DNA of 64,000 nucleotides from Colias croceus (Eukaryota; Arthropoda; Insecta; Lepidoptera; Pieridae): the NCBI RefSeq assembly GCF_905220415.1, contig NC_059545.1, forward strand, positions 10,488,001-10,552,000. Reading direction: 5' to 3'. The notes below the pieces were generated by a model, which made no database searches, had not been told where the DNA came from, and was given only the letters and a program-made list of their open reading frames with translations. Of the stretch, positions 34,887 to 48,900 are shown piece by piece; within the stretch, counting starts at the first letter, position 1; each line of letters begins with the position of its first letter. The position numbers and the translations under genes are program-made.

Positions 34887-37800
34887 TGTGATCTACATAA
34901 TAAGGCTCCTATAAGCTACGGTATAACTTATAAGAGTAGTTGGCTAAAAAGGGATTACTTATGCAAGTGTCGAAGAGAGGCTGGTGGTATTTGCAAAAAT
35001 ATATTTATATATTTATATTAAACACCATTTGATTATTTTTCTAGAAGTTTTTTAAATGACAATGAGCTCAGAATAGGTGGCGTTCATCAGTTAGAATGAC
35101 ATTTTTTAAGTTCATACCTTACGTCTACATCAAACATGCTGCAATCCGTGAAGGCATTCGTTGTAGGAAGATAATGGTTCAGCTTTGCCAGATTAAGGTG
35201 GAAACAGACAGAAAGTGCAATCAATTATATTTGACTCTACAATGATTAAGACTACGTACTTAATATTGTAAAGATCTTACTTACACGGCGGAATAAAATA
35301 TCCCACCAAACACTTCCCAATGTCAACTAGCTAGGTACTATTATTCTGTGCCAATGTTATAACTTAGAATATTATGTAAATAAATAACATTGTAAAATAT
35401 CATTTTTTAAACACTTTTCTGTATTAATTGACTAAAGATTGTCGTGTTATTAACCACCTGCCGTGTATACACACAACATTTATGGACTTATTAAAATGTG
35501 TATTATATTTCAACAGAGGTAAGTTATTACGGGCTATTGTTACCGGATTTATATTTGAGTTCAAGTTTATCTAAGGCGGATTACGTCGAGCGATTTTACG
35601 TCGCATGCGATTAAAAGTCGCGTGTCGTAATGTTGAAGCGTAGAGTCGTACTGTTTGTAGAAGGGACACTCGCATATGACAATACTAAAGAATAGACAAC
35701 TGTGTAATAGAAATTGTGTTTATGTAATGTACTTTCATTAGTTTTAGGATTTGTTTGAAGACTCTATTTGAATAGTTATCAAGCATTTACAGTGTTTTGA
35801 TGCTTCAGTATCTATGCATCAATTGAAGATAATGAATTGCGTTCGTATAATATAGATTTTAAATCTAAACCCATTTCAACGTTATTACTGACATAATATT
35901 GCTTTTAATTGAATTATTAGATATCTATTTAAATAAAATAACAAGGCAATATTATCATCAGTGACTTGAGGTTAACATAATAGCATAAAATGAATAACAA
36001 ATCCCACTGTTATTTTTCTTTAGCTTATTTTAGCATTACATTTAAGTCGTCAGTTCATACATAGCCTTAGTAAATCGCAATACAATCGCGAAGGGAACAT
36101 TGAACTGTAGTTAGATCGATCTATCCAGCGGCCCATTAAAATATATTTATTTTATTATGGAACCTGTGAAAATATCTGTTGAGTTATCAAGAAATGTCTA
36201 TATGAAACATTGTATGAAACTAGCTTTTTCGCTATCTTACCTGCGTTTATGAATTTATAAACCCATGTGCTCTCCACTCTATCCCACTCAAAAGAAAATG
36301 GGCCACAACGTTATTTAATTGTAAATTGAGACTAATCAAAAGCTTAAATAATATAAAATAATCAAAAGCTTGTATGTATAACTTAATAAATCTTGCTTTT
36401 ATGGTACAATATTTTTTTTATTTCGTGAAAATGAATGTTGAGCATGTGACCCTTAATTTTTTTGAGTATTTCCTACATCTGAATAATCATAAAAAAAATT
36501 CGTTACATTCCCATAAACATAATTGAATTATTGTTTCCTATATATGTATTTTTGCTCACAATAAGTTTGGATGTGAGCTGAATTATTAAGGGCGGAGGCC
36601 CGGGGGAAATCAGTAGTATCCGCTATCGTTGTTCGGACATTATTATGTGTTTGCAGCATTATTTATATTCGGCCTTTTTGATTTATTTCCCTTGCTTTGA
36701 TGTTTATTCATGTTTATATCTGTGTGTATGCTTATATGTCTAACTAGCTGTGCCCTGTTGTTTTATCCACATTGCTTCGCTCCTATTGGTCTTATAGGTA
36801 GAAACTTCAAAATCGATTTTGATGAAAAATGCCTTGAAGATAATAAAACCACGAATGAAAAATATGAGCACTTTTTTAAATAATATAGGTATCAATTATT
36901 ATAAGATTTAATAAGGGGTGACAATTTTACAACTAATATCAGACTATCGAAAACTTAATAAATAAATATCAGTAAAAGGGTAAATGAAATGATAACACAA
37001 AATAAGTATATTAATGTACTTTATTTTAAATAAATATAACCAATAACATTTATTACATCACAGGAGGAGGGTATAATAAAACACAAGTTCATTGCTATTA
37101 CACGGCGTAATACGTTTTAAAGACAGACCATAATATTTTTAAAACATAATTTAGAATAATCACGAATTAAAAGAAATTCTTTTTTATTGAACCCATTTTC
37201 TTAAACTCTAAACTTGTATTTTTTGATATGATTTTTATCTGTAATACGAATTATTTATAAACTGTGAACTGTGTATGATCTGTCTAAAAATTCCCGCCTA
37301 AATTACCTTAAATTCAATTGACGTTCTTACATAAATTATAACCTACAAATTTTACGAATTAAGCGTTAGAAAAAATGTTAATCAATTTTTTTCAAGAATT
37401 AAATCAATTAGGCCATAATTATCAGTTATTTGAGAATTTTGCGATTTTGTGCGTGTAAATATTGTACTTTTCGAATTTATTATAATTTATCCATAATACA
37501 GTCACCCATATAATTTCCTGTTTATTTTTGCCTGTTAAGTACTAATAAGTCTATTGTAATGATATAAAAAGAAATAGATTACATATTCACATATTACACC
37601 CATCTATTAAAAACATCACGATTCTATTCAATCATATAAGATCATTCTACGCGCCAAAATAATTAATTACTACGACATGAAAAAAAAATTATTTATAATT
37701 AACCAAGATGTAAGCATAAATGTTATAATAATTGAATAATTAATTGATATACAAAACAATCTGGTACCCAAAAAAAAATAAAGTAAAGGTAAACTAAATA

Positions 37801-39772
37801 TGTAAAAAAAAAATGATTGGCGCGTAAAATTAATTTGACGTAAGAAATCTAAAGATATGCATTACTAGAAATGGATTATTAAATCGTTCTACAAACTAAA
37901 TACACTTTTTACAATCCATATTACGTTCAAGCGATTCTAAGTCATTTAAATACGATATCTTTAAATTATAAATACCCTTTGAAAACAAATTATTTTTTAT
38001 GTTGACCACAGATAAAGCAAAAAGTAAATAATAATAATAACCACTTATAAAAACACATAAAATTTTTCCTGCTTGGTTATATGTATGTCCGAGAAGCCGT
38101 ATATTATGACGGGAAAAGCATACAATGAATAATTTTGTGTGATTTATGCGCCAGATTATACGCATAATTTTATTTATTGTTTCTGCTAGCCACGATGTGT
38201 ACTTTACTGCTTAAGATTGTGTTCCAGGAAGTCACAAGATAGATTTTGGGAAAAGTTGCAGAATTGATAGATAAACAAATAAAAAAAAACTTTACGTTAA
38301 TTTTGTACGGGAGATGGAAGAACTTTATCAAGGAGGCAAAAATAAAAAAGGCCCTTTACAACAAGCGTGATCTCGGGCACACTGATATTTAATGAATAAA
38401 TCGTTTAAAAACTACAATAACATCAGTAATTGAAGATGTTATTTTTTGTTTTCAATTTCATGACAATAACATCGAAAATTTTTAAGTAAATTTGGCACAT
38501 ACTTAAAGCATTAAGATGAAACATCTAAAGACAAAAATATTGAAATATAAATTTGTCGTAATAATACATCGCTTGCAAAATCTTCGCTTTGACTAGTCAC
38601 TAGCCTATGTGTATTCGACCACAGCGATTCACCAACAATAGATAATTGTAAATTGTTCAACCGTCAAGATGATTTGTTGCATTGTGCATGTAACTGTACC
38701 TAGATCTTTGACGGCTCAATTGTACATGATTACTCGAGTGTACTTCTATTATAGTCTATGGCAAATCAAGAGTCTGTGGGGGAATAAAAAAAAATAACAC
38801 GTCAATTGAAAATGAGATTTTTACCGATGTAATGGCATTAATGGTATAATAATCTCTTTTATGTCGTCTCGTCATAATATTGTAATTTTCTAATAAAATG
38901 TTTTCAAAAGGTAAGTTTTTATAATTCTATTTTAGTAAAGCTAATAATACTGTACAATACATTTTGAGGTGTTAAAATAATCGTGTTAAGAAATTTTATA
39001 AGAAAGAAAAATAAGTACTCAGAGCATTAAGTTACTTTGGCAAGAAAGATACGGTTCAAATTAAATAAATTAAAGGAAGTCGGCAATAGAATACCTAATA
39101 CGTAAATTAGTCTAATCTTAAATATAATGTACTTAATAAATGAGGTACGTTAAAACATTATGACTATCTGTGGATATGAATTATTTTCAAAACTTATACT
39201 CTATATTATACATTCAAAATGTCAAAAAACGCGCCATAAATTTAACGTCAAGCGCCTAAGTTGTCAGTACCTAAAACAATATTAACATACGCATTTCAAT
39301 ATAAAATAACAATTATACAAAATGCATGAATTGGAACGAAACTTTAGCCCTAGAATCTATATTATTTAATCAATAAATAATCTTAAAACTCACTTGTTTT
39401 ACAATCATGAACATAGTTAAATTAACTGTTATAAGTTAAACATAACTATGTAGACAATTGGATAGTGATAACGAAATCCTAGGAAGGGAAAAGAATAACT
39501 TTTTGGTATAAATTAAGACAAGAAATGGACAATATTGTCACACCTAAAAAATCGAGTTAAATTGATATTAAGCGAAAGACAACTAGACATTTATATCGAT
39601 CTATTATTAATCCTTACAAACGACTAGGTGAACTATTTCTCATTAGACAGCATAATGGCAGTTAAACATTTGCACGGAACATAGACGGAACCATTCAACA
39701 TTCGATTTTATAGGCTGTATATCGCGAGACCTCAGCGTTGCGGCAACTTTTTTAAATCCAAGATGGCATCGG
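34887..39772. other. Netrin 3' flank and intergenic sequence
   Basis: AT-rich, no coding frame recognised; the 37896..38165 open frame has no known domain. A Helitron 3' end lies at 36744. The netrin 3' UTR probably occupies the part next to 39773, but I could not pick a convincing poly-A signal close to the stop. Confidence 0.4.
36744..36900 (-). mobile_element. Helitron-like 3' end
   Basis: Minus strand ends ...CAGGGCACAGCTAG before T, then runs back through AGACCAATAGGAGCGAAGCA. The 5' boundary was not found. Confidence 0.45.
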
Positions 39773-39923
39773 CTAATGACAGTTGACAGCGCGCCTCTGG
39801 AGGCGCCGAATGCGCCGGTGCCAGTCGTCCCGCCATTCCAGAAGCAATGTCCTCTCTCCAACCGTTAAGCCCGGGAAACCTGAAGACGCACCCTCTTTTT
39901 CCACTCCTAGGATTAGGTAGGAC
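39773..39923 (-). CDS. Net: Netrin terminal exon
   Basis: SYLILGVEKEGASSGFPGLT, then VGERTLLLEWRDDWHRRIRR and LQRRAVNCH, stop TAG at 39773..39775. ERTLLLEWRDDWHRR matches the basic C-terminus of netrins. The minus-strand open frame starting at 39861 is a frame-shifted shadow. Confidence 0.95.
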
Positions 39924-42900
39924 CTGCGAAAAGACGAATCAGATTAACATTTTGTAAGTTTATGATTTAAATTTGCGAATGTCCTGGCTTTTGACCAGTT
40001 TTTTTAATTCCTTATATTATTATCTCTTCGCTTTGTCATGTTTCTCTGTTCTGCTTCTTGTAACCTAAAGTCTCATTTTTATATATGGAAAATGTAATGG
40101 TGTTTAAATCGAATATACAAAAGTTAGATTACAGGTGAATTTGACTGGGTCAACCAAGTGACTCTACAGTAATACAGATCATTTTAATATACGTACTTAT
40201 TAATCTTGATCTTGGGGCACTTGCACGCGAGATCGATGGCGCGTACGTAGAGGGCGGCCTGGCCTCTTCGCAGGCGGCTCCGCGGCGCGCGCTTGTACAC
40301 CGCCTGCACGCTCAGCGCCAGACGCACCCAGCCGTCGCCGCCCGCCGCCTCGCGCGCGACCACCCGACCCATTATGACTGCAATGTGTGGAATGTTCCAG
40401 ATTAGGTTGGGATTGGAACGTTCCAGAATTTGTGATTCTTGAACATTCTACAATTCTTATTAGATTAAATGTTGTAGAATGCCATGTTGTTAATACGATT
40501 TTATTTATGAACTAGCTGTTGCCCGCGACTTCGTCCGCGGTAAGGTCGTTTTTCGTCATTCGTCGTTTAAAAAAAAATACGTGACACTTTATTTTAAAAT
40601 GTTCTTAATTATTGTCTCTTATAAAATTTAACTACATTAAAATTGAACACTCTGATAAGAAAATCTTAAAATCTGAAGAAAACATGAATGAATGTGATTT
40701 AAATCACACACACAGACACACATCTAAACTCACATAATTAGATAACTTATAAGAAACCATGTTATAATGAATATCTTTATATATATTATATATTAATCTT
40801 ACTTATTTATTTATTTCTTTTTTTTAAAGTTAAGGCTAACTAAGTTTAAAGATTGTACATAAAAATTTCTGTCTCTAAATACTGTTAAAATCGTATTGTT
40901 AAAAATATGCTAAGCCGACGGAGGTCACTGGTTGACCCCGCACAGGTTTTTCCTAGTGGGTTAACCAGGGATTTACAATTTATATGAGTTTATAAAAAAA
41001 TTGTGAAAACGAAACGAATAAAGAATTGAATTGAAAAAAAAAATTCTACATTACTTTTTCTTACTTTTCTTTATTTTTACATAATAAAATCATCAGACAC
41101 TTGAACCTATTTAAAAATACTTGCATAACTAAAACATGCTAACAAAATTGCTTCTTTCCTGGGACTATGCTAAGACTGAGCAATTTGTTCGTCTTCAACT
41201 TTTTTGGATTTTTCCTGTGGAATTTGTTTAAGCAAGTGTGATTGTAATTGGTTTGAAACAGGCCTTATGTATTGACTATTGCTATGAATTGAAATCAATT
41301 TTTTTTTATATTATGACCTTCCTTTTATTCTTAATTTTTTACTTTTATTTAATTATTGTTTGTATAAATTTTTAATATAATTTAATTTTTAATCTGTAGG
41401 TAACTATTATGTTTATGTTTATGTATTAAATTTATGGTAAATATTTAATGCAATTTAAATATTTACCATAAAATAATCGCCGCTAAATGATTTTATTTCC
41501 TGTATTTTAACGTTTTTTCTTTAAGAAACTGTATTAAACACTATGTAATGTATGTATGTATGATTGATGTACGTGTCTTAAAGAATAAATAATTTTTACT
41601 TTTACTTTTACTTTACTATCAAATAATAATCGAAATTAAATGTAGATTAACAGTTTGAGCACACCATTATAGAATATGTACCTAAGTATTAAATTATGTT
41701 AGTTTACATAGTAACTTTACTAAAAACACGATATCTATGACTATCTTTCGAGCTCGGTACCACAAACTAAGCATGTTTGTGGTACGTGGCCCGCGTCACT
41801 TGACCCCCCGCGAGTTCCCCTCCGTTGCTATGCGAAAATACATTCGCCGCCCTACTGTAGGAAAAATTGTAATACTGTGGCCTGGGCGTTATAACACGTC
41901 CAGGGAGTTCCTGAGTGCCGATATCACCATCTTGAGGAAAAGCTTCTAATGTCGATTTAAAACTGCATACATACGAATTAACCTGTTCTAAAATTGTGAA
42001 ATGAGTTCAGTTTTATATTTGAGAAATATTGATTTCTTGTATTCCACTATTCGTTGTAGTCGAATACAAAATATATTTAAACAAACTTAGGTTGGCCTTC
42101 AGGCAAAAGGGATCCTATCAAATGGTAAACTTGACCTTGTATCTTAAAAGTAAGCATGAACGGACCTTCTGATAATTATAGAGCACCGAAGGATCATTTG
42201 AAACGCACTACTATAAGAGCGAATATTGTCTAATAACAGTTTACATTGCACAGTATGTTCCTCTAAAAGTAGTGATTTCAAAGGTTCCGGTGTATCTTCA
42301 AACGAAAGCCGACTCCTTACTACACTTAAAGCATTACAAAAAGAATATACTACGTTAATATCGCCTATACAGAAGATGATCTGTAATCAATTGTGAGGTT
42401 ATAAGCAAACCCACTTTTATATTTGTCAGACCACACCACCGAATTCGTAGATTGTTTACCTCAAGTCATTATGACGAAATCTGTCTGCAGTAAGACGGGC
42501 CTCTCGCTATTCGTACGTTTACAGAGACCGAATAGTTTCAATTCTTAATCTTTCATTAAACAAACTTATTAATCATTATTGTCTCATATAATTGTAATAT
42601 TCGCGTATCTACTCTAGTCATTGCTTATGCTCATGTTCATCTTCAAGAGATCGAATAATATTATGATGCACCCTATCATTTGTCAAACGGTCTTCATATT
42701 GAGTAAAGTTTCAGATTCTCGAGATAAAATATGACTGTCGTGATCAGTAGTGAGACGTAATTCCCTCTCAGTGAGGGTTGTGGTCTCACGGGATAGTACA
42801 ATATGCCGTTTGCGATCAGCTGTGAGACGTCATACCCTCTCAGTGAAGGTTTCGGTCTAGGGGAGACCGGGTTTGGTTGTCTCACGGGTTGGTTGTCACA

Positions 42901-45900
42901 GCGGTCTTAATACAAAACTGAACTATCGAATAAGTCTGTTGACGCGCGCGTGGCAAGAGCGATACAGTGACAACGCTGTCACCACTTCGCGTCATACCGC
43001 CCCGATCTGCCGTGAGGATCTTGCCGTGCCTTACACGTGTTTATTGTTTTCGCACAGATTTTTTATGATATGAGGACCGAATATATATCTCTTATAACAT
43101 CACTTTTTGTGAACGAAACGACAGCGCGGTTTAATTCAATGCCAACACCATCAGAAAAAAGGATTATTTTTAATTGTGAAAAAATATAATATTATGATTT
43201 ACACTATTAACACTTTTAACATAAAATATAAGTCTGTGAGTGTGTAAAAATAAATCCAGCTAATTACACATCAAACTTATGTTTATAATTTGGTATACGA
43301 CACGAAAATATAATATTAATTGTCAAGCAATAATAATACAGATAAATACTGAACATAAGCATAATAGATATTAAGTAGTATTAGTTAAAATATACTTTGA
43401 CTACATTGACTGTTAGTCAAAGTTTATTTTTACTAACAACATGTAAATTAAGAAGAAATAATAATTACCAACGAACTAACCTTTTCTATAATACTTAACA
43501 CGGCACATTTTCAAATTATCTTGCTCAACTCTACTCAAAAATTTGAGGGTTTTGTTGGAACTTTATATGTAAAAACTATGATATATCTAAACTACGATAC
43601 AACTTGCATACGGAAATGCTCAATACAATTTTGAATCTAAAGAATAACTAACAACATTCTATTCAATTTTATTGAGCTGATGAATATCTTTTGCCTGGAA
43701 GAAATCACCGTCGCCTAATAAATATATAACGTGTTTTCTTATAAAACCGTTACATAATTTATTTTATCTACTTAAATAATGAAAATGATATATTTATAAA
43801 ATATAAAACATATTATGTAAAATGATTAAAAATAAATAATTGAAGCAACTACGATTCAAAGAAAACATCTTTTTCAGTGTGAAAATGCAATCCTGGATGA
43901 TGGACTGTATATTATGTACTCTGATCCCAGTACGGTCGGTACCTCGATAGCCATAACGATAAATATTATAATCAGATAACCGCAAAGTCAAAATAAAAAC
44001 ATAACTTGTAAAGTTGTGAGTGCAAATTTTACGTTTCATTTGGCAATAAAAAATTTTTCGGTACTAAAACGTAGTAGTTTGATATGTGGTTGGCTGCCCC
44101 TCCTCTCCGTCCTGAAAAATATCTTCCAAAATTTCCCGAGATACTTCCAATGATTGAATCATGGGACGTTGGACATTAACATCAGTCAAAAATTGACGAA
44201 GCGGATGATTACTAATTTCCACTTAATTCTCACTGCTACTATCTTTATCATCAAATCATCAATTTTCAAGTGGTGTAGTAAAAATATCAGCAGAAATCGT
44301 CTTCCAAAGGCGATATAATTTTATGAGCATTGATTCTGTAAATAAAAAAATCAAAAGTTAACTGTAAATCTATAAAAAAGCTACTTACAAATAAAATTTT
44401 ATCAAAAACTACTGTTCCCAATGCACCTCAAAATAATAAAAGAATTCATCATTTTATTATTTCATTCTAAAAGTGTAATATAATACCAACAAAAAACATG
44501 AATTGCTATCATTATAAAAAATAAATACCTATAAGTAACAACTTACCTTTTGTGGGAACGCATGATGGTGAAAATTCACAAAACACGAAGATTGCATTTG
44601 ATATTTTTGGTTTTATGGCATTCAATTGCTTTATAAATATCACTACATAGTATAAAAAAGTCGCTTTCTCTGTCCCTTTGTATGCTTAAATCTTTAAAAC
44701 TTCGCAACAGATTTTAATGCGGTTTTTTTAATAGATAGACTGATTCAAGAGGAAGGTTTTAGTATATAATTTATTAGGTTTTAGACAAAGCGGACGAAGC
44801 CGCGGGCGGTAAGCTAGTAAATTTATAAAACACGAAGATTTTTAAAATTGTAACTAATGAACACAATCATTAGATTAACTGTAGATAATGGTGTCTAGTT
44901 TTACTTAAAATAATAAACATCTACCCTCACTTTAAAAAAATGTAGTATATTTATTATTTACACGAAATATATCTTATAGGGAACGGAAGTTATGGGTTAA
45001 AGAGTTAAATAAATAAATAACATAATTATATTTAAATTATTAATTTTTAACATTGTGTTCAGTAGTGTTAACATGGAAATTGATTTGATTTTTACGAAAT
45101 CTCATAGATGGTGCTGTTACAAAATTAACATTGTACAACTTTCTTTTTAAAACTATGTTTCTCTTCCCAAGTTACTTAAATGGCATAATTTTTATAGTGT
45201 CAATCTGAATATTGTCAAACAACATTTATATATGCGTCATTTGATTATTAATTTCCAATAGTTAACGTGTGTTTTTTATAACATTCCATAGATGGCGCTG
45301 TTTCAAATTTGTCTTAATACTGCTAAGATTCATTTAACTGTTTCTCTGCCAAAATAACGTAAATAACGTAGTTTTTATAGTGTAAAGCTAGATAATAGCG
45401 TGGCTAACCCAAAAACAACATTTAAACATGAGTCTTTAGATTGTACGCTGCGTAATACACGGAATACGTAAGAAAAATAAAGGTTCACAGCTCCTCCCTC
45501 GGAGGTGATAGCTTGATAATATGTAGCCTATAGCCTTTCCCGACCTGTTAGTAATATTCATGCAAAATTTCAAGTCAATCTATACAGTACTTTTCGAGAT
45601 TAGCTCGGAAGTACATACAGACAAACAGACAAACAGACAAACAGACAAACAGACAAACAGACAAAAATTCTAAAAACTATGTTTTTGGCTTCTATATCGA
45701 ATATAGATCATGGATTATGTATTCTTTTAAAAAAATATTCAATGTACAGTTTTGACTTTCCTACTATTTTATTATATGTATAGAAGTTAATAAACTATTT
45801 TATTAATTAATATTCTGTTTTCTTACTCTCTAGGTCAAAAATCGCTTTTATAGTAGCCAAATTTTAAGTTCATAGAAAGCTAGAAGCCAAATGTTTACAA

Positions 45901-48900
45901 GGAATGATATTATAATTATCAAAAATTACACTTTTCCCCGATTAAAACATTCGAAAAATCAACAATAATTTTATTTTAACGACGACACGACCCTATCAAC
46001 ATGATTCCTAAAGATCCTGGACGTTATGATACAGTTATAGAATTTGTTTGAATAAGAAATGAATTTAAACATAAAATCTTACCCATTAAAATACTCTCAC
46101 AAACTGCAAACTTACCGTAATCTCGGCTGCAAAACTTGTTGAGACTTAGCGTTCTCGCGCCGGCGCGACACCGGCCGCACTGCTCCGCTGTCCAACACAT
46201 AGCAAGTCAGTATGACATGTTCTACATAATATTCCAAAAGTGTGGTATGTTCCAAACATTCCGAACGTATAGAATTTTCCACACATTCCAAACGTATGAT
46301 ATGTCCCAAACATTCCAAACGCAACTATATTCCAACAATACAATGATTGTTGGTGGAACAATCTACACATGCAATATGTTTTCTTTATGTATGAACCAAG
46401 TTTTTGTTTAATGAATGATTTTTATTTTCTAGTGTATTGCAAACGAACTACCATGGCAATTTTCGTATAGTCCCATCAAATAGTACCTTAAATACTTTTC
46501 CTGAATTTTATGGTTGTTTTGACGACGTCTGAGACAAATCACATAAAATTAGTTCGGCCATTCTTGTTTATTGGTAGTTGCTTTAGTAGTATGACAAAAG
46601 CACATAGCGATGAATACAACATATTTTGCGTTACAATGAAACTCATAATAATGCCACAATTTCATATTATTCCAAAAGCATTTTTCTTAAGTAAAAAAAT
46701 TTCAAATTAAAACTTTTATGTACTACAAAATAGCACATTTACTAAAATGATCTAATATACATTACCTCATAAAAAAAACTACATTATCACTAAACATTTC
46801 TAATGAAAACAGTTTAAAAAAATATTCGCATGCAACATACAGAAAGTCTTTACCTCGTCTCATAGCACTTGACACAAATATAAGGAAAACAAAAAGGTAT
46901 GAATATGGTATGACGATGAATAAAAAATAAGCCTGAAAGAAAACGTCGGCACGGGGTTTAATGCAGGATTTACATCAATTGCAAATAAATTTACTGTGAG
47001 ACTGGATTCAGTCAATAAGCACTCTGTTAAGAATATGAAATTAAAATTATAATTACGTTTGCTATTCACGATTATTGTATTTGATTTATAAAAAAAATGG
47101 TAAGTAGGATTGAAAAAATTCTAAGTATTAAATATTAATAATTGGGATAGAGATTCATTTAACAGTTTAAAAGTGTACCAAGACGCGCGGAAATAAAATT
47201 CAGAAATCTCTGAAACCACCTTAGTTTCAGAGATTTCTGAATTTTATTTCCGTGATAAAAAGCTCAACATAGAAAAAGATATGAGAAAGAAGTCTTATTA
47301 GTAATTGCTATAATCATAGTCATAGTACCTATACAATTGGTACCTATATTGCAACATGATGAGAAAACTAAAAATTATATCTGCAAATTCAATTTTCTTT
47401 AGAAAGCGCCTTAAATAATGACGTGACTGGCTGATCAAGAAAGATACTTTGGCACATAATATTATAATGAATTGATTATATTGTTCGCAACATAATCACT
47501 CAACATACATACAGTTAATCATTACCCTCCTTTTGCTCCACAGTCAAGCCAATGGAACCCTCGTTTGTCAGGTGCAATTCATTTTATTGTGAAAGTTATG
47601 AATAATGCAATAAAGCAGATTTATAACTAATTGCCGTGAAGATATTATTCCGGACGTATCAATCAATATTTTGTAACTCATATTATGTTAATATGATTGA
47701 TATAGCCGCGTTTAATGGGACAAGTTTTTGGAGATCATAATCTATCAAGACAAGCGTTGAATTAATTTAAAATTTACGTACTTAGGTACTCGATGTACGT
47801 AACGATTTTTATAACGGGTGATTATCCTAAAAAAGCCTGACAGTATTTTTTTTGTAATTGTCATTTTTTTAAATTAAGTTTCGTTATGGAAAAAAGAAGA
47901 CGCGATATAATAATATTGGCACTAGCTTTGACTCTATAAAGTTTTCATAATAATTGCCATTTTTTCAGTTCTCTATAAAAACATTTTTCGTAACAGAGTG
48001 CTTTTGTCATGTCTTCAAACGCTAAACTTAAATTGGAATGGGTTCAATTTTTACAATTCGTTTGCAGACATAACATTATTAGAGTGAATGAGAGTCAAGA
48101 AATTTGAATTTAAAGTGAAATAAAATTAAATGATTGATTGAATTTATTATAATTATAATCTGTAATTACCAAGACGTACTTACAACAAAGTAAAAAAAAT
48201 AATTGAAGATAAGAAAATTTAACTTTACTTTTTAACTGCAAACTTGGTGCAAACAAACAATAATATTTAATTTTACGTGAATCAAAAACAATTTGCAGTA
48301 TTATTTCAAACGATTGATGATTGATGAACTATAATTTAAAGGCAATCAATCAAAATATAATTATTACAGTTTAATGTTTATACGCTGTTATATTATATTA
48401 ATTTAACAACCAACATACAGTATTTTACATTACATCTACATATACATGCGTAAAATTTGTAGAACATTAAAGAGACGTTCTAGAATATTCTAGAACGTTC
48501 TAGAACATTCTAGAAAGTTCTGGAATCTCGACTCTCGTTCACTCCAAGGGTGATGTATGGGAGTGCAATGAAGTCCACTTACTACTTACCGCGGCCCGGC
48601 TCGGCGTCCACCGCCTCCATGGCTTGCACCGCTGTTACTACCCGGGGAATACCTGGAGGGGAAAAATGTTTAATTATAATTAAAAGTTTGATAGGAGTTC
48701 ATTATGAAAGAAATATCAGGTTGCTTTATATTTTAACAGTTACATGGAAATAACATGAAGACTATAAATAACTAGCATTCCGCCAGCGGCGTCACCCGCT
48801 TTCTCATAAATCGTTGCATTGCATTGTTTAAAAGATCTAAGCTTAAGTACATAGGTACACACAGATGGCGGAAAGCAATTTTGTTTTACCTATACCTTGT

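Larger units (their letters stand above)
40571..46115. other. Netrin intron between the two NTR-domain exons
   Basis: 5.7-kb AT-rich intron filled with repeats listed separately: LINE 3' ends, a tandem duplication, a Helitron and related repeats. No host exon was seen; open frames at 41737..41949 and 43794..44039 have no recognisable content. Confidence 0.55.

Noticed and set aside
39643..39861. Open frame MERGHCFWNGG...
   Set aside because: Frame-shifted reading of the netrin terminal exon plus 3' flank.
42694..42885. Repetitive open frame with two SLRG.YVSLLI-like blocks
   Set aside because: Product of the two-copy tandem duplication at 42735..42865.
46112..46411. Overlapping open frames on both strands
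   Set aside because: Generated by the ATTCCAAAC-type array and by reading netrin exon 46116..46187 out of frame.
47188..47252. miRNA precursor
   Set aside because: Perfect pairing without bulges and no sequence I recognise; left as an inverted repeat.
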